Part shown: piece after piece, positions 1 to 8,695 of the stretch
Layout of the letters: every line of letters starts with the position of its first letter
Numbering within the stretch: position 1 is the first letter of the stretch
Origin: Anaerolineales bacterium UBA5195
GTDB lineage: Bacteria; Chloroflexota; Anaerolineae; Anaerolineales; Villigracilaceae
NCBI GenBank assembly: GCA_002412925.1
Contig: DHVZ01000011.1
Span: 39,228-103,227 of the forward strand
Direction of reading: 5' to 3'
Length of the DNA: 64,000 nucleotides
Position numbers and translations under genes: made by a program
The notes under the pieces: generated by a model
Databases searched by the model: none
What the model was told of the DNA's origin: nothing
The model's input: only the letters and a program-made list of their open reading frames with translations

Positions 1-86
1 CCCGCCGCGCACACCCAAAATCGGGCTTCTCCGAGATGTTTTGTAAACTATTGCTTGTCACCCGCAAACCTGAAAGGAAAATCAAC

Positions 87-1187
87 ATGGCAGAAAAATA
101 TACTGTAATTGGCGCCGGGCATGGAGGCAAAGCCATGGCCGCGCACCTGTCGATCATGGGCGCAGACGTGGCCATTTGGAACCGCACCTTTGACCACATT
201 TCGATTCTCAAAAAACGCGGCGGCATCGAATTGGAAAGCCCCGAAGGCGGCCCGCACGGTTTTGGCAAAATCAACCTGGCGACCTCGGATATGGCGGAAG
301 CCATTAACCATGCGCAGGTGATCATGGTCGTCCTGCCCTCCTCGGCGCACGCCGAGATTGCCAAAGCTGCCGCGCCGTATCTGAAGGATGGGCAGATTGT
401 CATCCTGCATCCCGGGCGCACGCTCGGCGCGTTGGAATTTGCCAAAACGATCCGCGATCAGGGCTGCACCGCTGATGTGACCGTCGCCGAGGCCGAGACT
501 TTCATCTATGCCAGCCGCTCCGATGGCCCGGCCCAGGCGCGCATCTTTCGCATTAAAGAGGCCGTGCCGCTGGCGGCCCTGCCCTCCACCCGCAACGAAC
601 GGGTCCTGGAAGCCATCAGCCATGCCTATCCCCAATTTATCGATGGGATCGATGTGCTCCATACCGGGCTGAACAACATGGGCGCGATTTTTCACCCGGC
701 CCTGACCCTGCTCAACGCCGGTTGGATCGAACATACCCACGGCGATTACCAATTCTATATCGATGGCGTCACACCCTCGGTGGCGCGCGTGCTCGAAGTG
801 CTCGACCGTGAGCGGGTGACGGTGGCCTCCTCGGTCGGGATCCGCGCCCGCACTTCGCTCGAGTGGCTGAAACTGGCCTATGACACGGTGGGCGAAGACC
901 TGCATGAAGCCGTCCAAAACCAACCAGGCTACTATGGCATCAAAGCCCCGCCCACGCTCAACCACCGTTACCTTTTTGAAGATGTACCCATGAGCATGGT
1001 CCCGATGGCCTCGCTGGGGATGCGCTACGGAGTCAGCGTGCGCGGCATGGAAAGCATCATCCGCCTGGGCAGCATCATCCACCGCACCGATTACTGGCGG
1101 CGCGGGCGGACGGTGGAAAAACTCGGCCTGGAGCAGTGGAGCGTCAGCGAACTGACCCGTTTTGTGCAGGAAGGGGTCATCGAATAG
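87..1187 (+). CDS. NAD/NADP octopine/nopaline (opine) dehydrogenase family protein
   Basis: Predicted 366-residue cytosolic dehydrogenase. Opine dehydrogenases reductively join an amino acid and a 2-oxo acid; the actual substrates cannot be told from sequence. The N-terminus begins with a Rossmann dinucleotide loop (VIGAGHGGKAMAAHL), then a second beta-alpha unit (ADVAIWNR) and the strand IMVVLPSSAHAEIA. The second half (about 180-340) fits the all-helical opine dehydrogenase domain, including the N-N-M-G-A-I-F-H-P segment that carries the family's catalytic His. The ATG at 87 is preferred over one 17 codons upstream because AAAGGA lies 8-12 bases before it and the Rossmann fold then starts at residue 5. 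The methyltransferase gene follows after 19 bases, so the two may be co-transcribed. Confidence 0.8.
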   Translation: MAEKYTVIGAGHGGKAMAAHLSIMGADVAIWNRTFDHISILKKRGGIELESPEGGPHGFGKINLATSDMAEAINHAQVIMVVLPSSAHAEIAKAAAPYLKDGQIVILHPGRTLGALEFAKTIRDQGCTADVTVAEAETFIYASRSDGPAQARIFRIKEAVPLAALPSTRNERVLEAISHAYPQFIDGIDVLHTGLNNMGAIFHPALTLLNAGWIEHTHGDYQFYIDGVTPSVARVLEVLDRERVTVASSVGIRARTSLEWLKLAYDTVGEDLHEAVQNQPGYYGIKAPPTLNHRYLFEDVPMSMVPMASLGMRYGVSVRGMESIIRLGSIIHRTDYWRRGRTVEKLGLEQWSVSELTRFVQEGVIE

Positions 1188-1206
1188 CGCCCCGGAAGCG
1201 ATGCAG

Positions 1207-1854
1207 ATGGATCACAACCAGACCCGCGCCAATTACGACCAGTTGAGCCGCTGGTACGAACTGTTCAGCGCGCCCAGCGAACGGGCCGCCAGGCTGCGTG
1301 GATTGCAAATCCTTAACGTCCAACCCGGGGAGCGCGTTCTCGAAATCGGCTGCGGCACAGGCGTTTCCCTGCCTGCGCTTGCCTCCCCTGCGGGGCCGAC
1401 TGGTCGAGTCGTTGGACTGGATCTGTCGGCGGGCATGTTGGATCTTGCAAAACATAAACTGGAAAAACTCGCCCTGCGCCAGGCCGCCTGTCTGCAAGCC
1501 GATGCCGTCTGGCTGCCATTTCCAGATGAATCATTCGAGGTCGTCTGGATGAGTTTCACGCTGGAACTGTTTTCTGCGCCAGAGATTCCCGGGTTGCTCC
1601 AGGAATGCAGGCGCGCGCTTTGCCCCGGCGGGCGTCTGGGAATTGTCGCTCTTTCGAAAAAAGAAAAGCCCGGCTGGATGGAGAGAGCCTATGGTTGGGC
1701 GCATCACCGCTGGCCGCAGGTCATTGACTGCCGCCCGATCCCGCTTGAAGCGGTGGTCAAAAGCGCGGATTTTGAAATTGTTCATAGCCTGGAAATGTGG
1801 ATCTGGAGCTTGGCAGTTGGCCTGCTGGTGGCCGTCAAGACCTCCCCAAAATGA
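1207..1854 (+). CDS. Class I SAM-dependent methyltransferase (UbiE/Methyltransf_11-like)
   Basis: A 215-residue cytosolic methyltransferase. The SAM-binding motif I is clear (VLEIGCGTGVSLPAL), followed by the acidic end of strand 2 (GLDLSAGML), motif II around DAVWLPFPDESFEVVWM, and a motif III-like LCPGGRLGIVAL. These are the landmarks of the UbiE/Methyltransf_11 group; the acceptor substrate is unknown. The C-terminal 60 residues are hydrophobic and may hold a lipid-like substrate. ATG 1207 is chosen because GGAAG sits 8 bases upstream; ATG 1201 is possible. It lies 19 bases behind the opine-dehydrogenase-like gene and about 95 bases before the asparagine synthetase gene, so a short operon is plausible. 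Confidence 0.75.
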   Translation: MDHNQTRANYDQLSRWYELFSAPSERAARLRGLQILNVQPGERVLEIGCGTGVSLPALASPAGPTGRVVGLDLSAGMLDLAKHKLEKLALRQAACLQADAVWLPFPDESFEVVWMSFTLELFSAPEIPGLLQECRRALCPGGRLGIVALSKKEKPGWMERAYGWAHHRWPQVIDCRPIPLEAVVKSADFEIVHSLEMWIWSLAVGLLVAVKTSPK

Positions 1855-1948
1855 CCCCCATTGAGACCCCTTCACGGTCACAATTGCGCTTTCTTTGGGG
1901 CCAAATGGAAATTTCTGACCAGGGATGAACGCTACGAGGAGAAATGAA

Positions 1949-3439
1949 ATGTGTGGTATTTGCGGCGTTTTTAACGCGAATTCTCAAGATGAAGTTCAAC
2001 AGATGGTTCAGAAACTCAGCCACCGCGGACCAGATGGCGCCGGGGTTAAAAACCTGTCGCTTGGGACGCTTGGCCATACCCGCCTGGCAATTGTGGATGT
2101 GAACGGCGGGCACCAGCCGATGAAATCTGAGGATTATTGGATTGCCTTCAACGGCGAAATCTATAACCACCAAAGCCTGCGGCGCGAATTCTTCAACGAC
2201 CTGGCTTTTGAGACCCAGAGCGATACCGAAACAATCCTGCGGTTGTTTGCGCGCTTTGGTGAAAAAGCGGTTTCGATGCTCGATGGCATGTTCGCGTTTG
2301 CCCTGCACACGCCCGGAAAATTCCTGCTGGCGCGCGACCCGCTTGGCATCAAGCCGCTCTACTGGGCGCGGGAGGGCGAGAAAATTTATTTTGCCTCCGA
2401 AATCAAAGCCCTGGCAGATTTCAGCAGCGAGATTCGCGAGTTCCCCGCCGGGCATTACTATCATTCTGAATTGGGCCTGCACCAGTATTATTTCCTTGGG
2501 CAGGGTATCGTCCCGGTGGCTGAAACTGAACAAGCCGCCCAACCGATGATTGTCGACATCCTGCGCGAAGCCGTGCATAAGCGCTTGATGGCAGATGTGC
2601 CGCTGGGGGTCAGCCTGAGCGGCGGCCTGGATAGCACCATTGTTGCCGCGCTGGCCCGCGAGGGGTTGGACGAGCTGCATACTTTCGCCGTCGGGATGGA
2701 GGGCAGTGAAGACATCAGCGCCTCGCAGTTCGCCGCCAAGGCGTTCGACACCCTCCATCACATCCTTGTCTATGACGAGCAGGACATGCTCAATGCCCTG
2801 CCCGAGGTAATTTACCACCTCGAATCCTTCGACCCGGCGCTCGTCCGCAGCGCCATCCCCAACTATTTCCTGGCCAAGCTGACTTCGGATTATGTCAAAG
2901 TCTTCCTGACGGGCGAGGGCGCGGATGAACTTTACGCGGGCTACGATTACCTCGTCCGCTATACCGATGCCCCCGCGTTGGATGCCGAACTGCGGGCCAT
3001 CACCTCCGCCTTGCACAACACCAACCTGCAGCGCGCCGACCGGCTTTCGATGGCCTGGGGCCTCGAAGCGCGGGTTCCCTTCCTGGACACCCAATCCATT
3101 TCGCTGGCGTTCAGCCTGCCGACCGAATGGAAACTCCAAAATAACGGGCGTACTCCCAAATGCCTGCTGCGCCGCGCCTTTGCAGATTTAATCCCCGGGG
3201 AAATCGCCTGGCGGCCCAAACAAAAATTCTCGCAGGGGGCCGGTTCGCGGGATGTCATCCTTGAACATGCCAACGCAGCAATCAGCGACAGCGAATTCAG
3301 CCGCGAGCATGCCCGATTTGCCAAAGAATGGGAATTCGAATTACCCAATAAAGAAGCGCTGTTCTACTATAAAATGATGCATGAACATTTTAGCGATGAC
3401 CAGATTATGCCCGGTATGGGTCACAGCCGCAGCCTGTAA
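1949..3439 (+). CDS. asnB: Asparagine synthetase (glutamine-hydrolysing), 496 aa
   Basis: Converts aspartate plus glutamine and ATP to asparagine, or acts as a related amidotransferase. The start is fixed by chemistry: ATG 1949 places Cys2 (MCGICG) at the N-terminus, where class II glutamine amidotransferases need it as nucleophile after Met removal; GAGGAGA lies 7-13 bases upstream. The glutaminase domain (1-190) shows HRGPDG, HTRLAI, FNGEIYN and LARDPLGIKPLY. The synthetase domain carries the pyrophosphate loop SGGLDST and a later TGEGADELYAGY. Its 496-residue length is close to E. coli AsnB, unlike the 621-residue amidotransferase at 19679. It sits upstream of the polysaccharide locus but could be housekeeping. 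Confidence 0.88.
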   Translation: MCGICGVFNANSQDEVQQMVQKLSHRGPDGAGVKNLSLGTLGHTRLAIVDVNGGHQPMKSEDYWIAFNGEIYNHQSLRREFFNDLAFETQSDTETILRLFARFGEKAVSMLDGMFAFALHTPGKFLLARDPLGIKPLYWAREGEKIYFASEIKALADFSSEIREFPAGHYYHSELGLHQYYFLGQGIVPVAETEQAAQPMIVDILREAVHKRLMADVPLGVSLSGGLDSTIVAALAREGLDELHTFAVGMEGSEDISASQFAAKAFDTLHHILVYDEQDMLNALPEVIYHLESFDPALVRSAIPNYFLAKLTSDYVKVFLTGEGADELYAGYDYLVRYTDAPALDAELRAITSALHNTNLQRADRLSMAWGLEARVPFLDTQSISLAFSLPTEWKLQNNGRTPKCLLRRAFADLIPGEIAWRPKQKFSQGAGSRDVILEHANAAISDSEFSREHARFAKEWEFELPNKEALFYYKMMHEHFSDDQIMPGMGHSRSL

Positions 3440-3523
3440 AGCACGTGACCAGACTGACATTTTGTGATCGGCCAGCTTGTTGGTCGAGACCAATTTTAGA
3501 CTCTTTCCGAGGAGAGTAAATTC

Positions 3524-4060
3524 ATGGAAGCGTTCGACTGGTATTCCCTGGTGGTCTTGCCGATCCTGGTTTTTATCGCGCGCTTTGTGGATGTGACGCT
3601 CGGCACGCTGCGGATCATCTTTACTTCGCGCGGGCGCCGCAACCTGGCGCCCCTGCTCGGTTTTGTGGAGGTCTTCATCTGGATCGCGATGGTGGGGCAA
3701 ATTGTCAGGAGCGCCCACAGCCTGAACGCTTACCTGGGTTATGCAGCCGGGTTTGCGCTGGGAACTTTCGTGGGCATGAAAATTGAGGAGCGCCTGGCCC
3801 TGGGGACCCTGATCCTGCGGATCATCCTGGCCCAGGGCGGCGCGGACCTGGCCGGGCAGCTTCGCGCGGCTGGCTACGGCGTGACGATCGTCAATGGCGA
3901 GGGTGCCAGCGGACAGGTGAAGCTGCTCTACACCGTCATCAAGCGCAAAGACCTGGCGGCCGCCACGAGCATCATCCATACAGTCTGCCCGAAGGCTTTT
4001 ATCTCGGTCGAAGAAGTCCGCTCGGCGGAAAGCGGTGTTTTTCCGAGAGGGCCCAGGTAA
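3524..4060 (+). CDS. UPF0316 / DUF2179-type membrane protein
   Basis: A 178-residue protein with three predicted membrane helices in the first 85 residues (about 8-25, 40-60 and 65-82), followed by a soluble alpha/beta domain matching the DUF2179 half of UPF0316 proteins (segments GYGVTIVNGEGASG and VKLLYTVIKRKDL). The Gly-rich helix end DVTLGTLRIIFTSRG is characteristic of the family. Function is unknown; DUF2179 domains are thought to be small ligand- or nucleotide-sensing modules. A strong GAGGAG lies about 10 bases before the ATG. It is a stand-alone gene 84 bases after asnB. Confidence 0.75.
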   Translation: MEAFDWYSLVVLPILVFIARFVDVTLGTLRIIFTSRGRRNLAPLLGFVEVFIWIAMVGQIVRSAHSLNAYLGYAAGFALGTFVGMKIEERLALGTLILRIILAQGGADLAGQLRAAGYGVTIVNGEGASGQVKLLYTVIKRKDLAAATSIIHTVCPKAFISVEEVRSAESGVFPRGPR

Positions 4061-4244
4061 GCGCTCTTAGAGAAGGCGAAATTGCGTGTAAGGGGAAAGT
4101 ACAACGTTTATGCAACTTTCAGAAGAGTTAGTTCTGGTTAGAATAGAGTGTAGTAGTATATGAGTGCTACTTGACTGTACTGGTTGATACCAGGCTGGTA
4201 CTTCGTGGTTTCGTTTCGTGAAGGCAGTCAGTGGAGGCTTTGTG

Positions 4245-4472
4245 ATGGAAAAAATCATCCAACAAAATGCAGAAGTGACAGAATCGTCCCCGGCGATCAT
4301 GACGGTGCATGACCTGGCCCTCTATCTCCAATTAAGCGACGCCATGATCTACAGGCTGGCCAGGGCCAGGAAGCTGCCCTGTGTCCGTTTTGGGAAGACA
4401 CTGCGCTTTCCCAAAACGCAAATTGACGCCTGGCTGCGCGAAAATTCGATCAAGGGTCTCGAAACGAAATGA
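4245..4472 (+). CDS. Excisionase-like helix-turn-helix DNA-binding protein (HTH_17)
   Basis: A 75-residue protein dominated by a winged-helix/MerR-like fold: TVHDLALYLQLSDAMIYRLARARKLPCVRFGKTLRFPKTQIDAWL. This is the pattern of the excisionase-family HTH_17 domain, with the turn at LSDAMIY, the recognition helix at RLARARKLP and the wing at VRFGKTLRF. ATG 4245 is chosen because GGAGG at 4233-4237 lies 7 bases upstream; a GTG at 4218 in the same frame is poorer. No integrase is nearby, so a role as a small local regulator fits better than phage excision. It is 18 bases before the NusG paralog, so the two are very likely co-expressed at the head of the polysaccharide locus. Confidence 0.72.
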   Translation: MEKIIQQNAEVTESSPAIMTVHDLALYLQLSDAMIYRLARARKLPCVRFGKTLRFPKTQIDAWLRENSIKGLETK

Positions 4473-4490
4473 CGCCGCTGGATTGATAAA

Positions 4491-5000
4491 ATGCCTGCCT
4501 CTTGGTATGCCCTGCACAGCAAGCCTCGCAAAGAAGAACTGCTCTTTGAGCAGTTGGGTTTGCGAAAAATAGAGACTTTTTTCCCGCGCATTCGCGTGCA
4601 GACGGTCAACCCGCGCGCGCGCCAGGTCAGGGCGTATTTTCCGGGCTATGTCTTTATCCATCTAGACCTGGCCGAAGCCGGTTTCTCCACTTTGCAGTGG
4701 CTGCCCGGCGTCACGGGGCTGGTCTCTTTTGGCGGCGAACCGGCCTCGGTGCCGGAGAGCCTGATCACCGCGCTGCGGCACAAGGTTGAGCGAATCAACG
4801 GCCTGGGCGGCGAGTTATTCGACGGCTTGAAACCCGGGGAGGCCGTCGAGATCCAGGCCGGGCCTTTCAGCGGTTACGAAGCCATTTTTGACGAACAGAT
4901 TTCCGGGAATGAACGGGTGCGCGTCCTGTTGAAACTGCTCCAAAAACGCCTGGTGCCGGTCGAACTGCCCGCCGGGCAGGTGCGGCGCAAGGACAGGTAG
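4491..5000 (+). CDS. NusG paralog (RfaH/UpxY/LoaP-type antiterminator) heading the polysaccharide locus
   Basis: A 169-residue specialised NusG. The N-terminal NGN domain begins WYALHSKPRKEELLFEQL and continues with FFPRI, RAYFPGYVFIHL and WLPGVTGLVSFGGEPA, the usual order in NusG-like factors. The C-terminal KOW motif is at PGEAVEIQAGPFSGYEAIF, ending near LLQKRLVPVEL. Housekeeping nusG normally sits between secE and rplK; here the gene is at the 5' end of a 25-kb polysaccharide locus, the position used by RfaH, UpxY and LoaP factors that let RNA polymerase read through long polysaccharide operons. It acts with RNA polymerase in the cytosol. Its dedicated role here is inferred from position and divergence. 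Confidence 0.82.
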   Translation: MPASWYALHSKPRKEELLFEQLGLRKIETFFPRIRVQTVNPRARQVRAYFPGYVFIHLDLAEAGFSTLQWLPGVTGLVSFGGEPASVPESLITALRHKVERINGLGGELFDGLKPGEAVEIQAGPFSGYEAIFDEQISGNERVRVLLKLLQKRLVPVELPAGQVRRKDR

Positions 5001-5194
5001 ACAAATCACAGCTGGGCCCCAGCGCGTGTGACAACCGCCATTTTTTGTTCTGATCTTCCAACGTGAATGTCGGAAGGGCGGAGGCATGGAACCAGGCGCC
5101 AGATTGGTGTCCTTTGTGGTGAAGTTCCTGCTTTTGTACAAGGATTTAATTTACAAGTTCCTACCCTGGTGAGCAAAAAGTCTGGAAGGTTTCC

Positions 5195-6829
5195 ATGAAC
5201 CAATTCGAACAAAACGAAGCCGCTGAAACGCCGGTCAACCTCAAGGAATATTTTTACCTGCTCTGGTCCTGGGCCTGGTTGATCCTGCTGGCCGGGCTGC
5301 TGGCCGGGGTGGCGGCCTATATTGTCTCGATTCGCACCACCCCGATTTACGAGACCACCATCCGCCTGTTGGTCAGCGACCCGCCGGTCATGCGCAGTCT
5401 CGACACCAGCAATATGATCAGCAACCAGACGATGACCAGCACCTACGCTGAAATGCTGGTCAACCGGACGGTGCTGCAAGGGGTGATCGACCGGCTCGAC
5501 CTGCGCATCACCAGCGACCAGCTCAAACCCGCGATCACGGTCGAGGTGGTGCGCAACACGCAGCTGCTGGTGGTCACCGTCCAGGATACCAACCCGCTGC
5601 GGGCCTCGGATATTGCCAATACGATTGCCACAGTCTTCACCGATTTTATCCGTGACCTGCAATCACAGCGTTACGCCTCCACCCAGAAGGGACTGGCGCA
5701 GCAGGTGATTGATATGGAGAAGCAGATCGATGAAACCAACCGGGCGATTGCCGGCGAGGCCGACCCGGCCCAAAAATTACAGCTTGAGTCGCGCCTGACG
5801 CAATACCGCAGCCTGTATTCGAACCTGGTGACCAATTATGAGCAGGCGCGCCTGGCCGAAGCCCAGACCAGCACCAACGTCTTCGTCTTCGAACCGGCCA
5901 GCGTTTCCAGGGACCCGGTCAGCCCGAAGACCGTTCGCAACACCCTGCTGGCCGTCCTGGCGGGCATGCTGCTGGCGGCTGGCGCGGTCTTCGCCATCGA
6001 CATGCTCGACGATACCCTGAAGAACCCGGATGAAATTCGCCAGCGCTTCAACCTGACCGTGCTGGGCGTGATTGCGCACCACGAAATGCTCAACGAGAAA
6101 CCCATCTGCCTGACCCACCCGCGCGCGCCGGTGGCCGAAGCCTTTCGCACCCTGCGCACCAACATCACATTTGCCTCGGTCGACGCGCCCCTGCGCCGCA
6201 TCCTGGTGACCAGTTCGACCCCGCAGGAAGGCAAAACCACGATCTCATCCAACCTGGCGGTGGTCCTGGCCCAGGCTGAGAAGCGGGTCTTGCTGGTCGA
6301 TGCCGACCTGCGCCGCCCGCAGGTGCACCGCAAGTTTGGTCTGTCCAACCGCCTGGGCTTGACCAACCTGTTTTTACACGCGCTCGAGTCGCTGAACGGG
6401 GTGATCCAAATCAGCGAAGGCACGCGCCTGGGGGTGCTCGCCTCGGGCGGCACGCCGCCCAACCCGGCCGAGCTGTTGACCTCGCAGAAGATGACCGAGA
6501 TCCTCGACCAGTTGAACCAGGTTTTCGAAATGATCGTGATCGATTCACCCCCCGCGCTGACCGTCACGGATGCGGTCGCGCTCTCGCCCGGCATGGATGG
6601 GATCATCCTGGTGGCCAAACCGGGCGTGACCAAACGCGGCGATTTCAAGCAGACCCTCGAGCATTTGCAGGCCGTCGGCGCCCGCGTGCTGGGCGTGGTG
6701 CTGAACGAGGTCGACCCGGCTAGCCGCAAGTATGGCTATTATTACCAGCGTTATTATTCGAAGTATTCACAATATTACAAAAAGGATGAGATTAAATCGA
6801 AGCAGGCTGGCCCGCCAGCGCGGGCCTAG
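5195..6829 (+). CDS. Wzz/BY-kinase fusion: polysaccharide co-polymerase and tyrosine autokinase (copy 1)
   Basis: A 544-residue inner-membrane protein of the Wzc type. A Wzz domain starts with NLKEYFYLLWSWAW and a first membrane helix (about 25-48). An extracytoplasmic loop of some 200 residues follows, then a second helix (about 247-268) before DDTLKNPDEI. The cytoplasmic BY-kinase has Walker A (STPQEGKTT, about 341-349), Walker A' (VLLVDADLRRP) and Walker B (MIVIDSPP), and ends in the tyrosine cluster YGYYYQRYYSKYSQYYKK used for trans-autophosphorylation. Such proteins set chain length and gate export with the Wzx/Wzy machinery; the phosphatase at 26177 is the expected partner. It is closely paralogous to the protein at 8696. 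Confidence 0.9.
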   Translation: MNQFEQNEAAETPVNLKEYFYLLWSWAWLILLAGLLAGVAAYIVSIRTTPIYETTIRLLVSDPPVMRSLDTSNMISNQTMTSTYAEMLVNRTVLQGVIDRLDLRITSDQLKPAITVEVVRNTQLLVVTVQDTNPLRASDIANTIATVFTDFIRDLQSQRYASTQKGLAQQVIDMEKQIDETNRAIAGEADPAQKLQLESRLTQYRSLYSNLVTNYEQARLAEAQTSTNVFVFEPASVSRDPVSPKTVRNTLLAVLAGMLLAAGAVFAIDMLDDTLKNPDEIRQRFNLTVLGVIAHHEMLNEKPICLTHPRAPVAEAFRTLRTNITFASVDAPLRRILVTSSTPQEGKTTISSNLAVVLAQAEKRVLLVDADLRRPQVHRKFGLSNRLGLTNLFLHALESLNGVIQISEGTRLGVLASGGTPPNPAELLTSQKMTEILDQLNQVFEMIVIDSPPALTVTDAVALSPGMDGIILVAKPGVTKRGDFKQTLEHLQAVGARVLGVVLNEVDPASRKYGYYYQRYYSKYSQYYKKDEIKSKQAGPPARA

Positions 6830-6910
6830 GGAATTCAGCCTGGTGGAAACCTTCGGGCGGCTGGCCGGGCTGTTGAGTCTGTCTGAGCTTCAGACACAAG
6901 GAGAGAGGCT

Positions 6911-7963
6911 ATGAAATCACGTTCTTTGCTGGTTTTCGTTTTTCTTGGGCTGTGCCTGTTGGTCTTCATCGGCTGGGTGGGAGCCTATGCCTACCAGCAG
7001 CGCCTGGGGCCCGCGCTCGAGAGCACCCCGATGGATGTTTTCTACACTTCTGTGCCCCAGGCCCTGCCAAGCCTGACCCCGATTCCCACCGCCACCCCTG
7101 AGCCGCCGACCGAGACCCCGGCGCCCCCAACGCCCATCCCGCCCACCGTCCAGGCGGGGGTCTGCGGCGAGACGACGGCCTGGAACATCCTGATCCTGGG
7201 TTCGGATGCGGGCGCGCCCAAGGGCCTGAAAGGTTCTGACCTGACGCGCCTGCTGCGGGCAGATTTCCCCAACCGGCGGGTGGTCGTTTATGCCCTCCCG
7301 CGCGAGTTGTGGGTCGAGACCGCCGACCTGGGCCTGGTCAACCCGACGGTGAACGCCACCCGCCTGGGACAGGTCTTCCACGAGGGCCGCCTGCGCTCGC
7401 TCCAATTTGCCAAGCTCGATACCCTGGTGGACGGGACCCGCGCCACGGCCAGGATGCTCTCGAGTAATTTCCAGCTCAGCACCGACCATTACCTGACGGT
7501 TGACCTGCAGAATTTCCCGGCCCTGGTGGATGCGATCGGCGGCATCCCGATCTACATCCCCGAGCGGACGACCGATCCGTGGATTGGGATGGTCATCCAG
7601 CCCGGACAGCAGACCCTGAACGGAACGCAGGCCGCCGCCTATGCCCGTGCCATCCCCGATTCGGACTTTGGGCGCATCCGCAGGAACCAGCTGCTGATGG
7701 AAGCCCTGCGCCAGCGGCTGCTCGACCCGCAGGTTTGGGAAAAAATCCCCCAGTTGTACACCCAGTTCAAGCAGGTGGTCGCCACCGATTTGAGCCTCGA
7801 GCAGGTCAACCACCTGGCCTGCCTGCTCAGGGAAGTGCCGACCAGCGCCGTCATCCAGGATGGCGTTCGGCAGGAATGGACTTCGCCCGGCCCGCAGGGT
7901 TCGCTCTCCTGGAACCGCGCGAACGTCCTCAACCAGCTCAGGGGGTTGGGGCTGATTCCCTGA
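6911..7963 (+). CDS. LytR-CpsA-Psr (LCP) family glycopolymer ligase
   Basis: A 350-residue membrane-anchored protein. An N-terminal signal anchor (about 7-27) is followed by a Pro/Thr/Glu linker (about 52-88) and an LCP domain. Family landmarks are ILGSDAG, the arginines in SDLTRLLRADFPNRR, VVVYALPRELWV, and YARAIPDSDFGRIRRNQ, which supplies the conserved Asp and Arg residues that bind the lipid pyrophosphate. LCP enzymes transfer undecaprenyl-linked glycopolymers to the cell wall or to protein, so attachment of the polymer made by this locus is the likely job. AAGGAGAG lies 6 bases before the ATG. It sits between the two BY-kinase paralogs. Confidence 0.85.
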   Translation: MKSRSLLVFVFLGLCLLVFIGWVGAYAYQQRLGPALESTPMDVFYTSVPQALPSLTPIPTATPEPPTETPAPPTPIPPTVQAGVCGETTAWNILILGSDAGAPKGLKGSDLTRLLRADFPNRRVVVYALPRELWVETADLGLVNPTVNATRLGQVFHEGRLRSLQFAKLDTLVDGTRATARMLSSNFQLSTDHYLTVDLQNFPALVDAIGGIPIYIPERTTDPWIGMVIQPGQQTLNGTQAAAYARAIPDSDFGRIRRNQLLMEALRQRLLDPQVWEKIPQLYTQFKQVVATDLSLEQVNHLACLLREVPTSAVIQDGVRQEWTSPGPQGSLSWNRANVLNQLRGLGLIP

Positions 7964-8695
7964 GCCGATGGGTTGAGCCGCCGGGGAACGCCTCCTGCGC
8001 ACGGCGCGGGGCTGGCGCGGAGTGCGGCAAAAATCCTTCCCTCACCCGGTTTGTCAGAACTGTTTAGCATGGCGATTTGCCCCTCTCCCGTTGGCAGAGG
8101 GCAGGGTGAGGGTCTTTGACCTGAAATCTTCCTGATCGCTGCAAAGGCAGCGACTTGGGTTAAATACCATTTCTCCTTGAAAGAGAACCGATGACTCTAC
8201 ATCTTTATAATGTTGCGGTACTAGCCACCGGATAGTTTGCTTTTGGACTTATCGTTGGTTGAATAGGCGGCGCGGGCCGGGTGATTTAAAGTACAAATGC
8301 CTAGACAGCCGCTGTTTCTCGTTGTGATTTTCAGGTACAATCCAGGTTCGCCAAGCAGGCCGCGTTTGAACGTGGCTTGTTTTTCTGTTCCCCGCCGCGC
8401 GGGTTTGGTGGGGCCAAAACAATCCTGGGCAGCAGCCCGGAAAGGCGGCCGCAGGGCTGTGTCAGCGGCTGAAAACGGACCGACCTCCAGGGTGGTTGTT
8501 GGCAGGGCGGAGGCTGGCACTCGGCCAGTGTCACAACTGTTTAGCCTGGCGATGGCCGGCGGTGCGTTCACCCTGCCCGCTCAGCGCTGAAAGCTCTCCC
8601 GGCCTGCCCGGGCGTGGTAAAATCGAGCGGTTCTGGCAGCGCCGGTTCTCGGGCGCGCGCCGGGTGGTTGAAAAAAATCCAAAAGGTCGTCACGC
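7964..8695. other. 732-bp non-coding gap with a palindromic element and a 24-bp direct repeat
   Basis: No convincing gene was found. The gap holds a small MITE-like element (8039-8112) and two copies of a 24-bp direct repeat with two mismatches, at 8053-8076 and 8530-8553 (core CTGTTTAGC). TATAAT at 8206-8211 resembles a -10 box, but no -35 lies at the right distance. The gap separates the LCP gene from the second BY-kinase gene, which may therefore have its own promoter. Reading frames inside it have atypical composition and no recognisable motif. Confidence 0.5.
8039..8112. repeat. MITE-like element with CCCTCACCC / GGGTGAGGG ends
   Basis: The 74-bp element is bounded by a perfect 9-bp inverted repeat (8039-8047 and 8104-8112) and has an inner CCCTCTCCC/GGCAGAGGG stem. 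A related element with one end mismatch lies at 43909-44012. It is non-coding and intergenic. Confidence 0.6.

Noticed and set aside
4245..4472. Prophage or integrative element marker (excisionase).
   Set aside because: No integrase, attachment repeat or phage gene nearby; HTH_17 proteins are often plain regulators.
8177..8211. Promoter TTGAAA...TATAAT before the second BY-kinase gene.
   Set aside because: The spacer would be 23 bp, too long for a sigma70 promoter.
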